Made by a program: the position numbers and the translations under genes. A DNA stretch of 64,000 nucleotides from Pelomonas sp047654805 (GTDB lineage Bacteria > Pseudomonadota > Gammaproteobacteria > Burkholderiales > Burkholderiaceae_C). Positions 9,427-17,282 of this stretch are shown one piece after another. The notes under the pieces were generated by a model that ran no database searches, had not been told where the DNA came from, and saw nothing but the letters and a program-made list of their open reading frames with translations. Position 1 is the stretch's first letter; every line of letters starts with the position of its first letter. Where the stretch lies: contig NZ_JASGIV010000001.1 in the NCBI RefSeq assembly GCF_047654805.1, positions 1,240,001 to 1,304,000 of the forward strand. Direction: 5' to 3'.

Positions 9427-9699
9427 ATGACCGTCGCTTTCTCAACCGCCCTGTCCGGCATGTCGTCCGCCAACGAGCGGCTTCGTGCGTCGGCGGCCAA
9501 TATCGCGAACCTGGCAACCAGCAACCAGGACCGTCTGAGCCCGGAACCGACGAATGTCGACAAGGTGCCGGAGCGCGAGATCAATCCGGCCAACGAGGTG
9601 GTCGAGCAGCAGTCGGCCGCTTACGCCTTCGTCGCGAACCTGAAGGTGTTGCAGACGCAACTCAACACCACCGGCGCCTTGCTGGACATCAAGGCCTGA
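9427..9699 (+). CDS. small FlgC/rod-like flagellar protein
   Basis: A 90-residue protein. The N-terminus (FSTALSGMSSANERLRASAANIANLAT) resembles the conserved N-terminal helix of flagellar rod and hook proteins. The C-terminus (AYAFVANLKVLQTQLNTTGALLDI) resembles their C-terminal helix. The globular middle is almost absent, so it looks like the two coiled-coil ends of a FlgC-type protein joined directly. The sigma-28 promoter upstream supports late flagellar expression. Its place in the flagellum, or a regulatory role, is unknown. The start has a GGACTGAAG-like ribosome site before it. Confidence 0.75.
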   Translation: MTVAFSTALSGMSSANERLRASAANIANLATSNQDRLSPEPTNVDKVPEREINPANEVVEQQSAAYAFVANLKVLQTQLNTTGALLDIKA

Positions 9700-9720
9700 A
9701 CATCATCCAACCGGCGCGCA

Positions 9721-9754
9721 AGCGGCCCTGAGGCAACTCGGGCCGCTTTTTGTT
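9721..9754 (+). terminator. rho-independent terminator
   Basis: The perfect 8-bp stem AGCGGCCC/GGGCCGCT (9721-9728 with 9740-9747) is followed by TTTTGTTT. It ends the transcript of the small flagellar gene. Confidence 0.88.
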
Positions 9755-9830
9755 TGGGCCGGCTGTCGGAAACCGCACACCTCCCGAACTCGCCCTACGA
9801 GCTGGATCAAGGCCTTGCGGAAGCTGCGCT

Positions 9831-9869
9831 CATTGAGTCCTGAACCGCGCGCTCATTCAAGACTGAACT
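9831..9869 (+). repeat. left end repeats of the fic island
   Basis: The outer copy CATTGAGTCCTGAACC (9831-9846) and inner copy CGCTCATTCAAGACTGAACT (9850-9869) share CATT and CTGAAC and are 23 bases apart. Read on the opposite strand, the right end has the same order of motifs with 13/16 and 16/20 identities. Confidence 0.7.
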
Positions 9870-10003
9870 TTCAGGGGTTTCATTCTTTCAACTCTGAGCT
9901 TTTACGCCTGGCTGACCGGCTACCTGGCCAAACCCAGCAGCACCATCGCCGCAATGGCCACGGGCCGAGCTGGGTGGGTTGCTTCAAACTAGCTCCTTCG
10001 GGT

Positions 10004-11476
10004 TCACCGCCCCAAGTCCTTGCGAGGCCCTGCCAAGACAGTGACTTGGCCTTGGCCACCCTTGAAAGTGACCTCCAGACGTTCGGCGAGTTCGGGCACA
10101 CGGTCCAGCCGCTTAAGGTCGTGGATGACAACCTGCCGCCGCCCTAGATCTTGAGCCGCGTAGAGGTCGGTGACCGCGACAACCGGCCCGACGTATTGGC
10201 GGTCCTTGTCGCCGGAGATGGGGCCGACGGTGAAGCCGGCCTCCTCCAGCCTCGCCTGCAGATCCGTCAGAGGCGCCCCATCAGACTCGACACTTTGTCC
10301 GGCTGGCCCTGAGGCCTGCTGCGCGCCGTCACGGTCAATTCCGTGCGTCCAACCAGGCACGTTCACGTAGTAGCGGATGGCCTTGCCTGCACCCACGCTC
10401 CAGAGCTGGCCGCCGGCAACCATCTCAGCGAGATCTCGCGAGGCCGTAGCCCGCGACACGCCAGTCATCTTGATGTACTTGTCAGCGTTCAGGCCGCCCA
10501 GGAAGCCTCCATTGCCCTCGTCCAACAGTCGCTGCAGAACCTTGCTCTTGCGCTCAGCCAGGCCCTTGCCATGGGCATCCCAGAACTGCCGCTTCTCAAT
10601 GGCTCGATCAATGATCTCGTTCGTGCGCTCATAGGCGGCAGAGCATTGGCTGGCGAACCACTGCACCCATTTGGTCACGTCGCCCTCCCCGCGCTGCTCA
10701 TGGTTGAGCGCCTCGTAGTAGGCGCCGCGGTTCTTCTCCAGCTGCGTCGAGAGGCTGATCAGGCGAACAGGCGAATTGAGGTGCTGCATCATTGCCATGT
10801 CCACAATGGCCCGTCCGAGGCGGCCGTTGCCGTCCTCGAAGGGATGGATGCTTTCAAACCAGACGTGGGCGATGGCGGCCCGCGCCAGGCCGTCAAGGCG
10901 TTGGCCGCTGGGGCTGTCCGGCGCGGTGTTGTTGAACCACTTCAAGAAGCTCTCCATGTGCTTTGGAACGTCCACCGAGGGCGGGGCTTCGTAGTGGACC
11001 TTCTCCCGCCCCATGGGCCCGCTGACGATCTGCATCGGGTCTTCGTGGTCGCGGTAGCGCCCGACGACGATCCGGCGAATGCTGGTGGTGCTGCCCGGGA
11101 ATAGAGCCGACTGCCAGCGGCAAAGGCGGTCCTCTGTCAGCGGTTGCTTGAAGTTCATCATGGCATCGCTGATCACGTCGACCAGGCCGTCCACATGGCG
11201 GTCACCGGACCCGGTGTTGGCCAACCCAAGCCGGCGCAGGACTGAAGAGCGGACTGAATCGGCGTTGAGCCTCTCGCCCTCGATGGCGGCTGTGGACATC
11301 ACTTCAGCGCTCAACACGTCGAGCGCCACCTGGCTCGTGCTTCCCAGGCCGATTGCTGCTGCTTTGCCCGACACCAAGCCATGCATGGTGTAGGCCTCCG
11401 CCAGCTCCGGCGCCGCGCGTGCGGCGTCATAGCCGAAGTGCGGCCAGTTCGGCTGCGACCAGATCCAAGTACTCAT
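10004..11476 (-). CDS. fic: Fic-domain AMP/NMP-transferase with wHTH and KfrB-like tail
   Basis: A 490-residue protein. Residues 1-85 are a DUF4172-like N-terminus containing the inhibitory motif TAAIEG (62-67) of class II Fic proteins. The Fic core carries the intact catalytic motif HPFEDGNGRLGR (211-222). Around 305-370 is a winged-helix segment (DKYIKMTGVSRATASRDLAEMV). Residues about 415-480 resemble the KfrB domain of plasmid proteins (YVGPVVAVTDLYAAQDLGR). Fic enzymes usually transfer AMP from ATP to a protein hydroxyl. The target here is unknown, and the DNA-binding segment suggests autoregulation. The gene lies alone on a putative mobile island. Confidence 0.9.
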   Translation of the reverse strand: MSTWIWSQPNWPHFGYDAARAAPELAEAYTMHGLVSGKAAAIGLGSTSQVALDVLSAEVMSTAAIEGERLNADSVRSSVLRRLGLANTGSGDRHVDGLVDVISDAMMNFKQPLTEDRLCRWQSALFPGSTTSIRRIVVGRYRDHEDPMQIVSGPMGREKVHYEAPPSVDVPKHMESFLKWFNNTAPDSPSGQRLDGLARAAIAHVWFESIHPFEDGNGRLGRAIVDMAMMQHLNSPVRLISLSTQLEKNRGAYYEALNHEQRGEGDVTKWVQWFASQCSAAYERTNEIIDRAIEKRQFWDAHGKGLAERKSKVLQRLLDEGNGGFLGGLNADKYIKMTGVSRATASRDLAEMVAGGQLWSVGAGKAIRYYVNVPGWTHGIDRDGAQQASGPAGQSVESDGAPLTDLQARLEEAGFTVGPISGDKDRQYVGPVVAVTDLYAAQDLGRRQVVIHDLKRLDRVPELAERLEVTFKGGQGQVTVLAGPRKDLGR

Positions 11477-11536
11477 GAGGCGTATCGTACTCCGTTCGCC
11501 TCAAATGGTGAGGCAATGCAGCGCACATTCGCCTCA
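11476..11536. promoter_or_regulatory. phased operator cluster at the fic start
   Basis: Four copies of one 6-bp half-site alternate in orientation: TGAGGC 11476-11481, GCCTCA 11498-11503, TGAGGC 11509-11514, GCCTCA 11531-11536. Offsets are 22, 11 and 22 bases, close to whole helical turns. The first copy touches the fic start codon, so a bound protein would block the fic promoter and ribosome site. Confidence 0.55.
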
Positions 11537-11839
11537 GTCGATTCGCGCACGAGCGCACCATCCGGCATTCCCAACGGATCAAGGCCTTGGCGCTGGCCGT
11601 GATTGCGCATGCTTTGCTGCGAAAGCAGCGACACGGGCAGCAGGCCATATGCGGCGCGGCCATGGCCATCGCCCGAGCGGGGCCCACTCACGACAAGCAA
11701 CTCATCTGCGACACGCCGCTGAGCTGCCGGATGCGTGCAGCGCGCGACGCCATGCCGCGGGCTGCAAACGGCCCTGCAGGCGACGTTCTGCCCCTCACCC
11801 GCGTGTCCTAGACACGCCCGCCAGGGCGCCCATCCAAAA
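11537..11839. other. intergenic stretch without a recognised gene
   Basis: About 300 bases between the fic operator region and the right-end repeats. Open frames here are short, lack family similarity and have no convincing ribosome site. A 14-bp copy of GGATCAAGGCCTTG (11576-11589) also occurs at 9804-9817, outside the left end. Nothing else is seen. Confidence 0.6.
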
Positions 11840-11876
11840 AGTTCAGAACTGAGTGAGCGAAGTTCAGAACTGAATG
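11840..11876 (-). repeat. right end repeats of the fic island
   Basis: AGTTCAGAACTGA occurs at 11840-11852 and again at 11861-11873, exactly 21 bases apart. Each contains the perfect palindrome AGTTCAGAACT. On the minus strand the pair reads CATTCAGTTCTGAACT then CGCTCACTCAGTTCTGAACT, which mirrors the left end. It lies 151 bases before the gdhA start, so it could also act on that promoter. Confidence 0.7.
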
Positions 11877-11959
11877 GTTTTCGACACCGGCGTCACGCCG
11901 GCTGGTTGCCTTGTTTTGGTGCGAACGCCGACTTTGCAACCCAAGATGGTGCATGGGTT

Positions 11960-11976
11960 CATGTTTTTTTAACATG
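11960..11976. promoter_or_regulatory. inverted repeat in the gdhA leader
   Basis: CATGTT and AACATG (11960-11965 and 11971-11976) are separated by five T residues. It lies 51 bases before the gdhA start and could be an operator. A second stem, GTGGCG/CGCCAC (11987-11992 with 11999-12004), lies between it and the start codon. Confidence 0.4.
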
Positions 11977-12027
11977 ACGGACTGCCGTGGCGATCTTCCG
12001 CCACGCCTGTTCCGAGAGCTGCTGCCC

Positions 12028-13371
12028 ATGAAATACGCGTCCCTAGGTCAATTCCTCGAGCATGTTGCCCAGCGCAACCCCGGCCAGCCCGAGTACCTGC
12101 AGGCGGTGACCGAGGTCATGGAAAGCCTGTGGCCCTTCATCCAGGCGCATCCGCGCTACGCGGAGCAGGGCCTGCTGGACCGGCTGGTGGAGCCCGAGCG
12201 CATCGTGATGTTCCGCGTCTCCTGGCTTGACGATCATGGCGACGTGCACGTCAACCGCGGCTATCGCATCCAGCACAGCATGGCCATCGGACCCTATAAG
12301 GGTGGCCTGCGCTTCCATCCGTCGGTGAATCTGTCGGTGCTGAAGTTCCTGGCCTTCGAGCAGACCTTCAAGAACGCGCTGACCACGTTGCCCATGGGCG
12401 GCGGCAAGGGCGGTTCGGACTTCGATCCCAAGGGGAAGAGCCCGGCCGAGATCATGCGCTTTTGCCAGGCGTTTGCGACGGAGCTGTTCCGCCATGTCGG
12501 CCCGGACACAGATGTGCCGGCCGGCGACATCGGTGTGGGTGGCCGCGAGGTAGGCTATATGGCCGGCATGGTCAAGAAGTTGGCCAACAGCGCAGCCAGC
12601 GTGTTCACCGGCAAGGGCCTGTCCTTTGGTGGCTCTTTGATCCGCCCCGAGGCGACGGGCTATGGCACCGTCTACTTCGCGCAGGAGATGCTCAAGACCC
12701 GAGGTCGCTCGTTCGAGGGGCTGCGCGTGTCGGTGTCCGGCTCGGGCAACGTGGCGCAGTACGCGGTCGAGAAGGCGATGCAGCTGGGAGCCAAGGTGGT
12801 CACCGTGTCCGACTCCAGCGGCACGGTCATTGACGATGCCGGCTTCACGCCGGAGAAGCTCGCCATCCTGATGGACGTCAAGAACCACCACTACGGCCGC
12901 GTCAGCGACTACGCGCGGCGCACCGACGCGCATTTCGAGGCCGGCGTGCGTCCCTGGCATGTGCCGGTGGACGTGGCGCTGCCGTGTGCCACGCAGAACG
13001 AGTTGGACGCGCGTGACGCCGCCACGCTGATTGGCAACGGCGTGCTGTGCGTCGCCGAGGGGGCCAACATGCCGTCCACCATCGAGGCCGCCAAGGCCTT
13101 TGAGGCGGCGGGTGTGCTCTACGCGCCTGGCAAGGCGAGCAACGCGGGCGGCGTGGCGACCTCCGGTCTGGAGATGAGCCAGAACGCGATGCGTCTGTCG
13201 TGGACGCGCGAGGAGGTGGACGCCCGGCTGCTGCAGATCATGCAGGGCATCCATGCCGCTTGCCTGAAGCACGGCGCGCGGGCCGGTGGCGGCGTCAGCT
13301 ACATCGATGGCGCCAACGTTGCCGGTTTCGTCAAGGTGGCCGACGCGATGCTGGCCCAGGGCGTGGTGTGA
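12028..13371 (+). CDS. gdhA: NADP-specific glutamate dehydrogenase
   Basis: It makes glutamate from 2-oxoglutarate, ammonia and NADPH, linking nitrogen assimilation to the TCA cycle. The 447-residue length equals E. coli GdhA. Visible signatures: YRIQHSMAIGPYKGGLRFHP, the glutamate-site lysine in PMGGGKGGSDFDPKG, DVPAGDIGVGGRE and the nucleotide fold around VSVSGSGNVAQYA. Start ATG 12028 begins the family homology; an upstream in-frame start at 11911 would put the leader inverted repeat inside the gene. It is followed by a GC-rich stem shared with the convergent neighbour. Confidence 0.95.
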   Translation: MKYASLGQFLEHVAQRNPGQPEYLQAVTEVMESLWPFIQAHPRYAEQGLLDRLVEPERIVMFRVSWLDDHGDVHVNRGYRIQHSMAIGPYKGGLRFHPSVNLSVLKFLAFEQTFKNALTTLPMGGGKGGSDFDPKGKSPAEIMRFCQAFATELFRHVGPDTDVPAGDIGVGGREVGYMAGMVKKLANSAASVFTGKGLSFGGSLIRPEATGYGTVYFAQEMLKTRGRSFEGLRVSVSGSGNVAQYAVEKAMQLGAKVVTVSDSSGTVIDDAGFTPEKLAILMDVKNHHYGRVSDYARRTDAHFEAGVRPWHVPVDVALPCATQNELDARDAATLIGNGVLCVAEGANMPSTIEAAKAFEAAGVLYAPGKASNAGGVATSGLEMSQNAMRLSWTREEVDARLLQIMQGIHAACLKHGARAGGGVSYIDGANVAGFVKVADAMLAQGVV

Positions 13372-13404
13372 ACACGGCGCCCCAGGACGCCTCAAGACCA
13401 GCAT

Positions 13405-13426
13405 GCTGGGGCCGTGCGGCCCCAGC
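13405..13426. terminator. GC-rich hairpin between convergent genes
   Basis: The perfect 9-bp stem GCTGGGGCC/GGCCCCAGC with loop GTGC lies between gdhA and the convergent ribbon-helix-helix gene. The U-tract is weak on both sides, so termination is plausible but not certain. Confidence 0.55.
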
Positions 13427-13433
13427 GCTGTTC

Positions 13434-13823
13434 TCAGGCGTCGGCGCGTGGTAGTTCCACACGGCCCGGCGTGCGCGCCCAACTGGGCGGCAGGTCCGCC
13501 AGGACGGCGGCCGGGTCCAGCGAACGTATGGGTACTCCCAGGTCGGCCGGGATGCGCTGGCGCGCCAGCAGCGCCATGTAGCGCAGCGCGCAGACGCGCA
13601 GAAAGGACGCGAAGTTGCCCACCGCGCCGCGAGCCTGCACCAGTTCGTCGTACAGCTTCTCGATCAACTGCGTGACAGCCATGCCATCGCGCGCGGCGAT
13701 CTCGTCCAGCACTTCCCAGTGCAGGTTTTCAAGCCGGATGCTGGTGACCACGCCGTGCAGGCGCACTGAGCGCGTGCGCGACTCGTAGGACTCGGGGTTG
13801 GCGCTGATGAAGACCTGGCACAT
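13434..13823 (-). CDS. ribbon-helix-helix domain protein
   Basis: A 129-residue protein of the RHH_4 type: TRSVRLHGVVTSIRLENLHWEVLDEIAARDGM is the beta-strand plus two-helix DNA-binding unit near residues 16-50. The C-terminal half is helical and of unknown role. Proteins of this type are common near Burkholderiales housekeeping genes and are thought to be small regulators. No toxin gene is adjacent, so an antitoxin role is unlikely. It follows the PfpI gene on the same strand after 32 bases and may be co-transcribed with it. Confidence 0.75.
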   Translation of the reverse strand: MCQVFISANPESYESRTRSVRLHGVVTSIRLENLHWEVLDEIAARDGMAVTQLIEKLYDELVQARGAVGNFASFLRVCALRYMALLARQRIPADLGVPIRSLDPAAVLADLPPSWARTPGRVELPRADA

Positions 13824-13855
13824 GGCACACCTCCTGGCGTCATTGTGCGCGTCGC

Positions 13856-14434
13856 TCAGTGGCTGATGCGCGTGCCCAGCACGGCCAGGAATTGCGCGAT
13901 CCAGGCAGGGTGGGCGGGCCAGGCTGGCGCCGTGACCAGGTTGCCATCGGTGACGGCCTGGTCCACCGGGATGCTGGCATAGCTGGCGCCGGCCAGCTCC
14001 ACTTCAGCCGCGCAGGCCGGGTAGGCCGAAACCTTCTTGCCGCGGATGACACCTGCAGCCGCCAGCAGCTGGGCGCCGTGGCAGATGGCCGCGATGGGCT
14101 TCCCCGCCTGGGCGAAGTGCTGCACCAGCGGCAGCACGCCGGCCACCGTGCGCAGATACTCGGGGGCGCGACCGCCGGGAATCACCAGGCCGTCGTAGTC
14201 GGCGGCCTGCACGGCATCGAAGCTCGCATTGAGCACGAAGCGGTGGCCGGGTTTCTCGGAGTAGGTCTGGGCGCCCTCGAAGTCGTGGATGGCCGTGAAT
14301 ACGAAGTCGCCCGCCTTCTTGCCTGGGCAGACGGCGTCAACCTGGTGGCCCACGGCGAGCAGCGCCTGGAAGGGCACCATGATCTCGTAGTCCTCCACGT
14401 AGTCACCCGCCAGCAGCAGCAGCTTCTTGCCCAT
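13856..14434 (-). CDS. DJ-1/PfpI family protein
   Basis: A 192-residue protein of the DJ-1/ThiJ/PfpI superfamily. The nucleophile elbow AAICHGAQLL holds the conserved Cys-His pair, and the acidic partner lies in GDYVEDYEIMVPFQ. Members act as deglycases, glyoxalases or stress chaperones; the exact reaction cannot be read from sequence. The ATG at 14434 is preceded by AGGAGACG-like ribosome-site sequence on the minus strand. It lies between the gdhA region and acnB. Confidence 0.88.
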   Translation of the reverse strand: MGKKLLLLAGDYVEDYEIMVPFQALLAVGHQVDAVCPGKKAGDFVFTAIHDFEGAQTYSEKPGHRFVLNASFDAVQAADYDGLVIPGGRAPEYLRTVAGVLPLVQHFAQAGKPIAAICHGAQLLAAAGVIRGKKVSAYPACAAEVELAGASYASIPVDQAVTDGNLVTAPAWPAHPAWIAQFLAVLGTRISH

Positions 14435-14538
14435 GTTCGTCTCCTTGAGTTGGTGGAGCGCTGATTCTGGGAAGCTGCTGCGGGCGGTGGGTAACAGCCC
14501 GTTGTGCCGCGAACAGGAAAGGCTCCGCCACAAAGAAG

Positions 14539-14570
14539 AACACCCCGGAAACCTATGTCACCGGGGTGTT
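14539..14570 (-). terminator. terminator downstream of acnB
   Basis: The perfect 10-bp stem AACACCCCGG/CCGGGGTGTT (14539-14548 with 14561-14570) is followed on the minus strand by the pyrimidine- and T-rich CTTCTTTG. It lies 84 bases after the acnB stop. Confidence 0.7.
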
Positions 14571-14653
14571 CGGGGCAAACACGAGATGGGGGTGACCATC
14601 TCTGTAAAGCTCTCGTCGGCGCGAGCCGGCGGGGGCTTTCAGGGGCTATGCCG

Positions 14654-17245
14654 TCAGGCGGCCACGCCCTTGGCGGTGTCCGCGTATTCCTCGATCTGGT
14701 CGAAGTTCATGTAGCGGTACACGCTGGCAGCATCCTTGTTGATGATGCCCATGGCCTCGTGGTACTCGGCCACCGTCGGGATCTTGCCAAGCTTGGACGC
14801 GATGGCGGCCAGTTCGGCCGAGGCCAGGAACACGTTGGTGTTCTTACCCAGGCGGTTGGGGAAGTTGCGGGTCGACGTGGACACGACGGTCGCGCCTTCG
14901 CGCACCTGGGCCTGGTTGCCCATGCACAGGCTACAGCCCGGCATTTCGGTGCGCGCGCCAGCAGTGCCAAAGGCGGCGTAGTGGCCTTCCTTGATCAGCT
15001 CGCTCTGGTCCATCTTGGTCGGCGGGGCAACCCACAGCTTGACCGGGATGTCGCGTTGGCCGCCCAGCAGCTTGGCCGCGGCGCGGAAGTGGCCGATGTT
15101 GGTCATGCACGAGCCGATGAAGGCCTCGTCGATCTTGGTTCCGGCCACGTCAGACAGCGTCTTGGCATCGTCCGGATCGTTGGGGCAGCAGAGGATGGGC
15201 TCCTTGATGTCGGCCAGGTCGATCTCGATGACGGCGGCGTACTCGGCGTCCTTGTCGGCTTCCAGCAGGTCGGGCTTGGCCAGCCAGGCTTCGACCTTCT
15301 CGATGCGGCGCTGCAGCGTCTTCGCGTCGGCATAGCCATCGGCGATCATGTTCTTCATCAGCACGATGTTGGAGGTCAGGTACTCCTTGATCGGTGCCGG
15401 ATTCAGCTTGATCGTGCAGCCGGCGGCCGAACGCTCCGCGGAGGCGTCGGACAGCTCGAAGGCTTGCTCCACCTTCAGGTCGGGCAGGCCCTCGATTTCG
15501 AGGATGCGGCCAGAGAACACGTTCTTCTTGCCAGCCTTGGCGACAGTCAGCAGACCGGCCTTGATTGCGTACAGCGGGATGGCATGCACGAGGTCGCGCA
15601 GCGTCACGCCGGGCTGCATCTCGCCCTTGAATCGGACCAGCACAGACTCCGGCATGTCCAGCGGCATCACGCCGGTGGCGGCGCCGAAGGCCACGAGCCC
15701 GGAGCCGGCTGGGAAGCTGATGCCGATGGGGAAGCGGGTGTGCGAGTCGCCGCCGGTGCCGACCGTGTCGGGCAGCAGCAGGCGGTTCAGCCAGCTGTGG
15801 ATGACGCCGTCGCCCGGGCGCAAGGCCACGCCGCCGCGGTTGCTGATGAAGGCGGGCAGCTCGCGGTGGGTCTTCACGTCCACGGGCTTGGGGTAGGCGG
15901 CGGTGTGGCAGAACGACTGCATGACCAGGTCCGCCGAGAAGCCCAGGCAGGCCAGATCCTTCAGCTCGTCGCGGGTCATCGGGCCGGTGGTGTCCTGCGA
16001 GCCGACAGTCGTCATCTTGGGCTCGCAGTAGGTGCCGGGACGCACGCCCTGGCCTTCCGGCAGGCCCACGGCGCGGCCGACCATCTTCTGTGCCAGCGTG
16101 AAGCCGGCGGTCGAGGCGGCGGGGGGCTGCGGCAGGCGGAACAGCGTGGAGGCGGGCAGACCGAGGAACTCGCGGGCCTTGGCGGTCAGCGAGCGGCCGA
16201 TGATGAGGTTGATGCGGCCGCCAGCGCGCACTTCATCGAACAGCACATCGCTCTTGAGCTTGAACTCGGCGACGGTCTCGCCGTTCTTCACCAGCTTGCC
16301 GTCGTAGGGCAGCACGTCGATGACGTCACCCATTTCCAGCTTCGAGACGTCCACCTCGATGGGCAGCGAGCCGGAGTCTTCCTGCGTATTGAAGAAGATG
16401 GGCGCGATCTTGCCGCCCAGTGTGACGCCACCGAAGCGCTTGTTGGGCACGAAGGGGATGTCTTCGCCGGTGGCCCAGATGACCGAGTTTGTGGCGGACT
16501 TGCGGGAGGAGCCGGTGCCGACCACGTCGCCGACGTAGGCCACCACGTGGCCCTTCTTCTTCAGGTCCTCGATGAACTGCATCGGGCCGCGCTTGCCGTC
16601 TTCCTCGGGCTTGAAGGCCGCGTCGGAGCGGGTGTTCTTCAGCATCGCCAGGTAGTGCAGCGGGATGTCCGGACGGCTCCAGGCGTCGGGTGCGGGGGAC
16701 AGGTCGTCCGTGTTGGTCTCGCCAGGCACCTTGAAGACGGTGACGGTGATTTTCTTCTCGACTTCGGGGCGGCTCGTGAACCACTCGGCGTCGGCCCACG
16801 ACTGCAGCACTTCCTTGGCCTTGGCGTTGCCGGCCTTTGCCTTGGTGGCGACGTCATTGAAGTAGTCGAACATCAGCAGGGTCTTCTTCAGACCCTCGGC
16901 AGCCACGCCAGCGACCTCAGCGTCATCCAGCAGCTCGATCAGCGGATGCACGTTGTAGCCACCGACCATGGTGCCCAGCAGCTCGGTGGCCTTGGACCGG
17001 GAGATCAGGCCCACCTTGACGTCGCCATGGGCGACGGCGGCCAGGAACGAGGCCTTGACCTTGGCGGCATCGTCAACGCCCGGGGGCACCCGGTGCGTCA
17101 GCAGGTCCAGCAAGAAGGCGTCCTCGCCGGCCGGCGGGTTCTTGATCAGCTCGATCAGCTCGGCGACTTGCTTGGCATCCAGCGCGAGGGGGGGGATGCC
17201 GAGGGCGGCGCGTTCGGCGACGTGTTGGCGGTAGGCGGTGAGCAT
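14654..17245 (-). CDS. acnB: aconitate hydratase B
   Basis: The 4Fe-4S enzyme that interconverts citrate and isocitrate. The 863 residues match AcnB (865 in E. coli), with the AcnB-specific N-terminal HEAT-like domain rather than the AcnA order. The cluster cysteines are Cys713 (GSCMTNIGHFR), Cys771 and Cys774 (GCSLCMGN). It follows the VapBC pair on the same strand after 37 bases, so it may partly share that transcript. Upstream on this strand are tam and a citrate-lyase-like gene, which also deal with tricarboxylate metabolism. Confidence 0.97.
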   Translation of the reverse strand: MLTAYRQHVAERAALGIPPLALDAKQVAELIELIKNPPAGEDAFLLDLLTHRVPPGVDDAAKVKASFLAAVAHGDVKVGLISRSKATELLGTMVGGYNVHPLIELLDDAEVAGVAAEGLKKTLLMFDYFNDVATKAKAGNAKAKEVLQSWADAEWFTSRPEVEKKITVTVFKVPGETNTDDLSPAPDAWSRPDIPLHYLAMLKNTRSDAAFKPEEDGKRGPMQFIEDLKKKGHVVAYVGDVVGTGSSRKSATNSVIWATGEDIPFVPNKRFGGVTLGGKIAPIFFNTQEDSGSLPIEVDVSKLEMGDVIDVLPYDGKLVKNGETVAEFKLKSDVLFDEVRAGGRINLIIGRSLTAKAREFLGLPASTLFRLPQPPAASTAGFTLAQKMVGRAVGLPEGQGVRPGTYCEPKMTTVGSQDTTGPMTRDELKDLACLGFSADLVMQSFCHTAAYPKPVDVKTHRELPAFISNRGGVALRPGDGVIHSWLNRLLLPDTVGTGGDSHTRFPIGISFPAGSGLVAFGAATGVMPLDMPESVLVRFKGEMQPGVTLRDLVHAIPLYAIKAGLLTVAKAGKKNVFSGRILEIEGLPDLKVEQAFELSDASAERSAAGCTIKLNPAPIKEYLTSNIVLMKNMIADGYADAKTLQRRIEKVEAWLAKPDLLEADKDAEYAAVIEIDLADIKEPILCCPNDPDDAKTLSDVAGTKIDEAFIGSCMTNIGHFRAAAKLLGGQRDIPVKLWVAPPTKMDQSELIKEGHYAAFGTAGARTEMPGCSLCMGNQAQVREGATVVSTSTRNFPNRLGKNTNVFLASAELAAIASKLGKIPTVAEYHEAMGIINKDAASVYRYMNFDQIEEYADTAKGVAA

Positions 17246-17282
17246 TTGGGAACTCCTGGAACGGAACGGGGATGAAAAAGAC

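Larger units (their letters stand above)
9831..11876. mobile_element. putative non-autonomous element carrying a fic gene
   Basis: About 2.05 kb between two inverted ends, each made of two related sub-repeats (left 9831-9846 and 9850-9869, right 11840-11859 and 11861-11876). The only gene is the Fic protein; no transposase remnant is recognisable. Multi-repeat ends of this kind are known in IS21-family and Tn7-like elements, but the family assignment is inference and no clear target duplication flanks the ends. The stretch 9870-10003 between the left end and the fic stop holds no gene; a third weak copy of the repeat core lies at 9887-9899. Confidence 0.5.

Noticed and set aside
11475..11852. 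125-codon open frame between fic and gdhA
   Set aside because: No similarity, no ribosome site, and it runs through the operator and end repeats.
14504..17275. 923-codon open frame antisense to acnB
   Set aside because: It is a shadow of acnB caused by high third-position GC. It has Gly/His/Leu-rich composition without a fold and lies opposite a complete aconitase.
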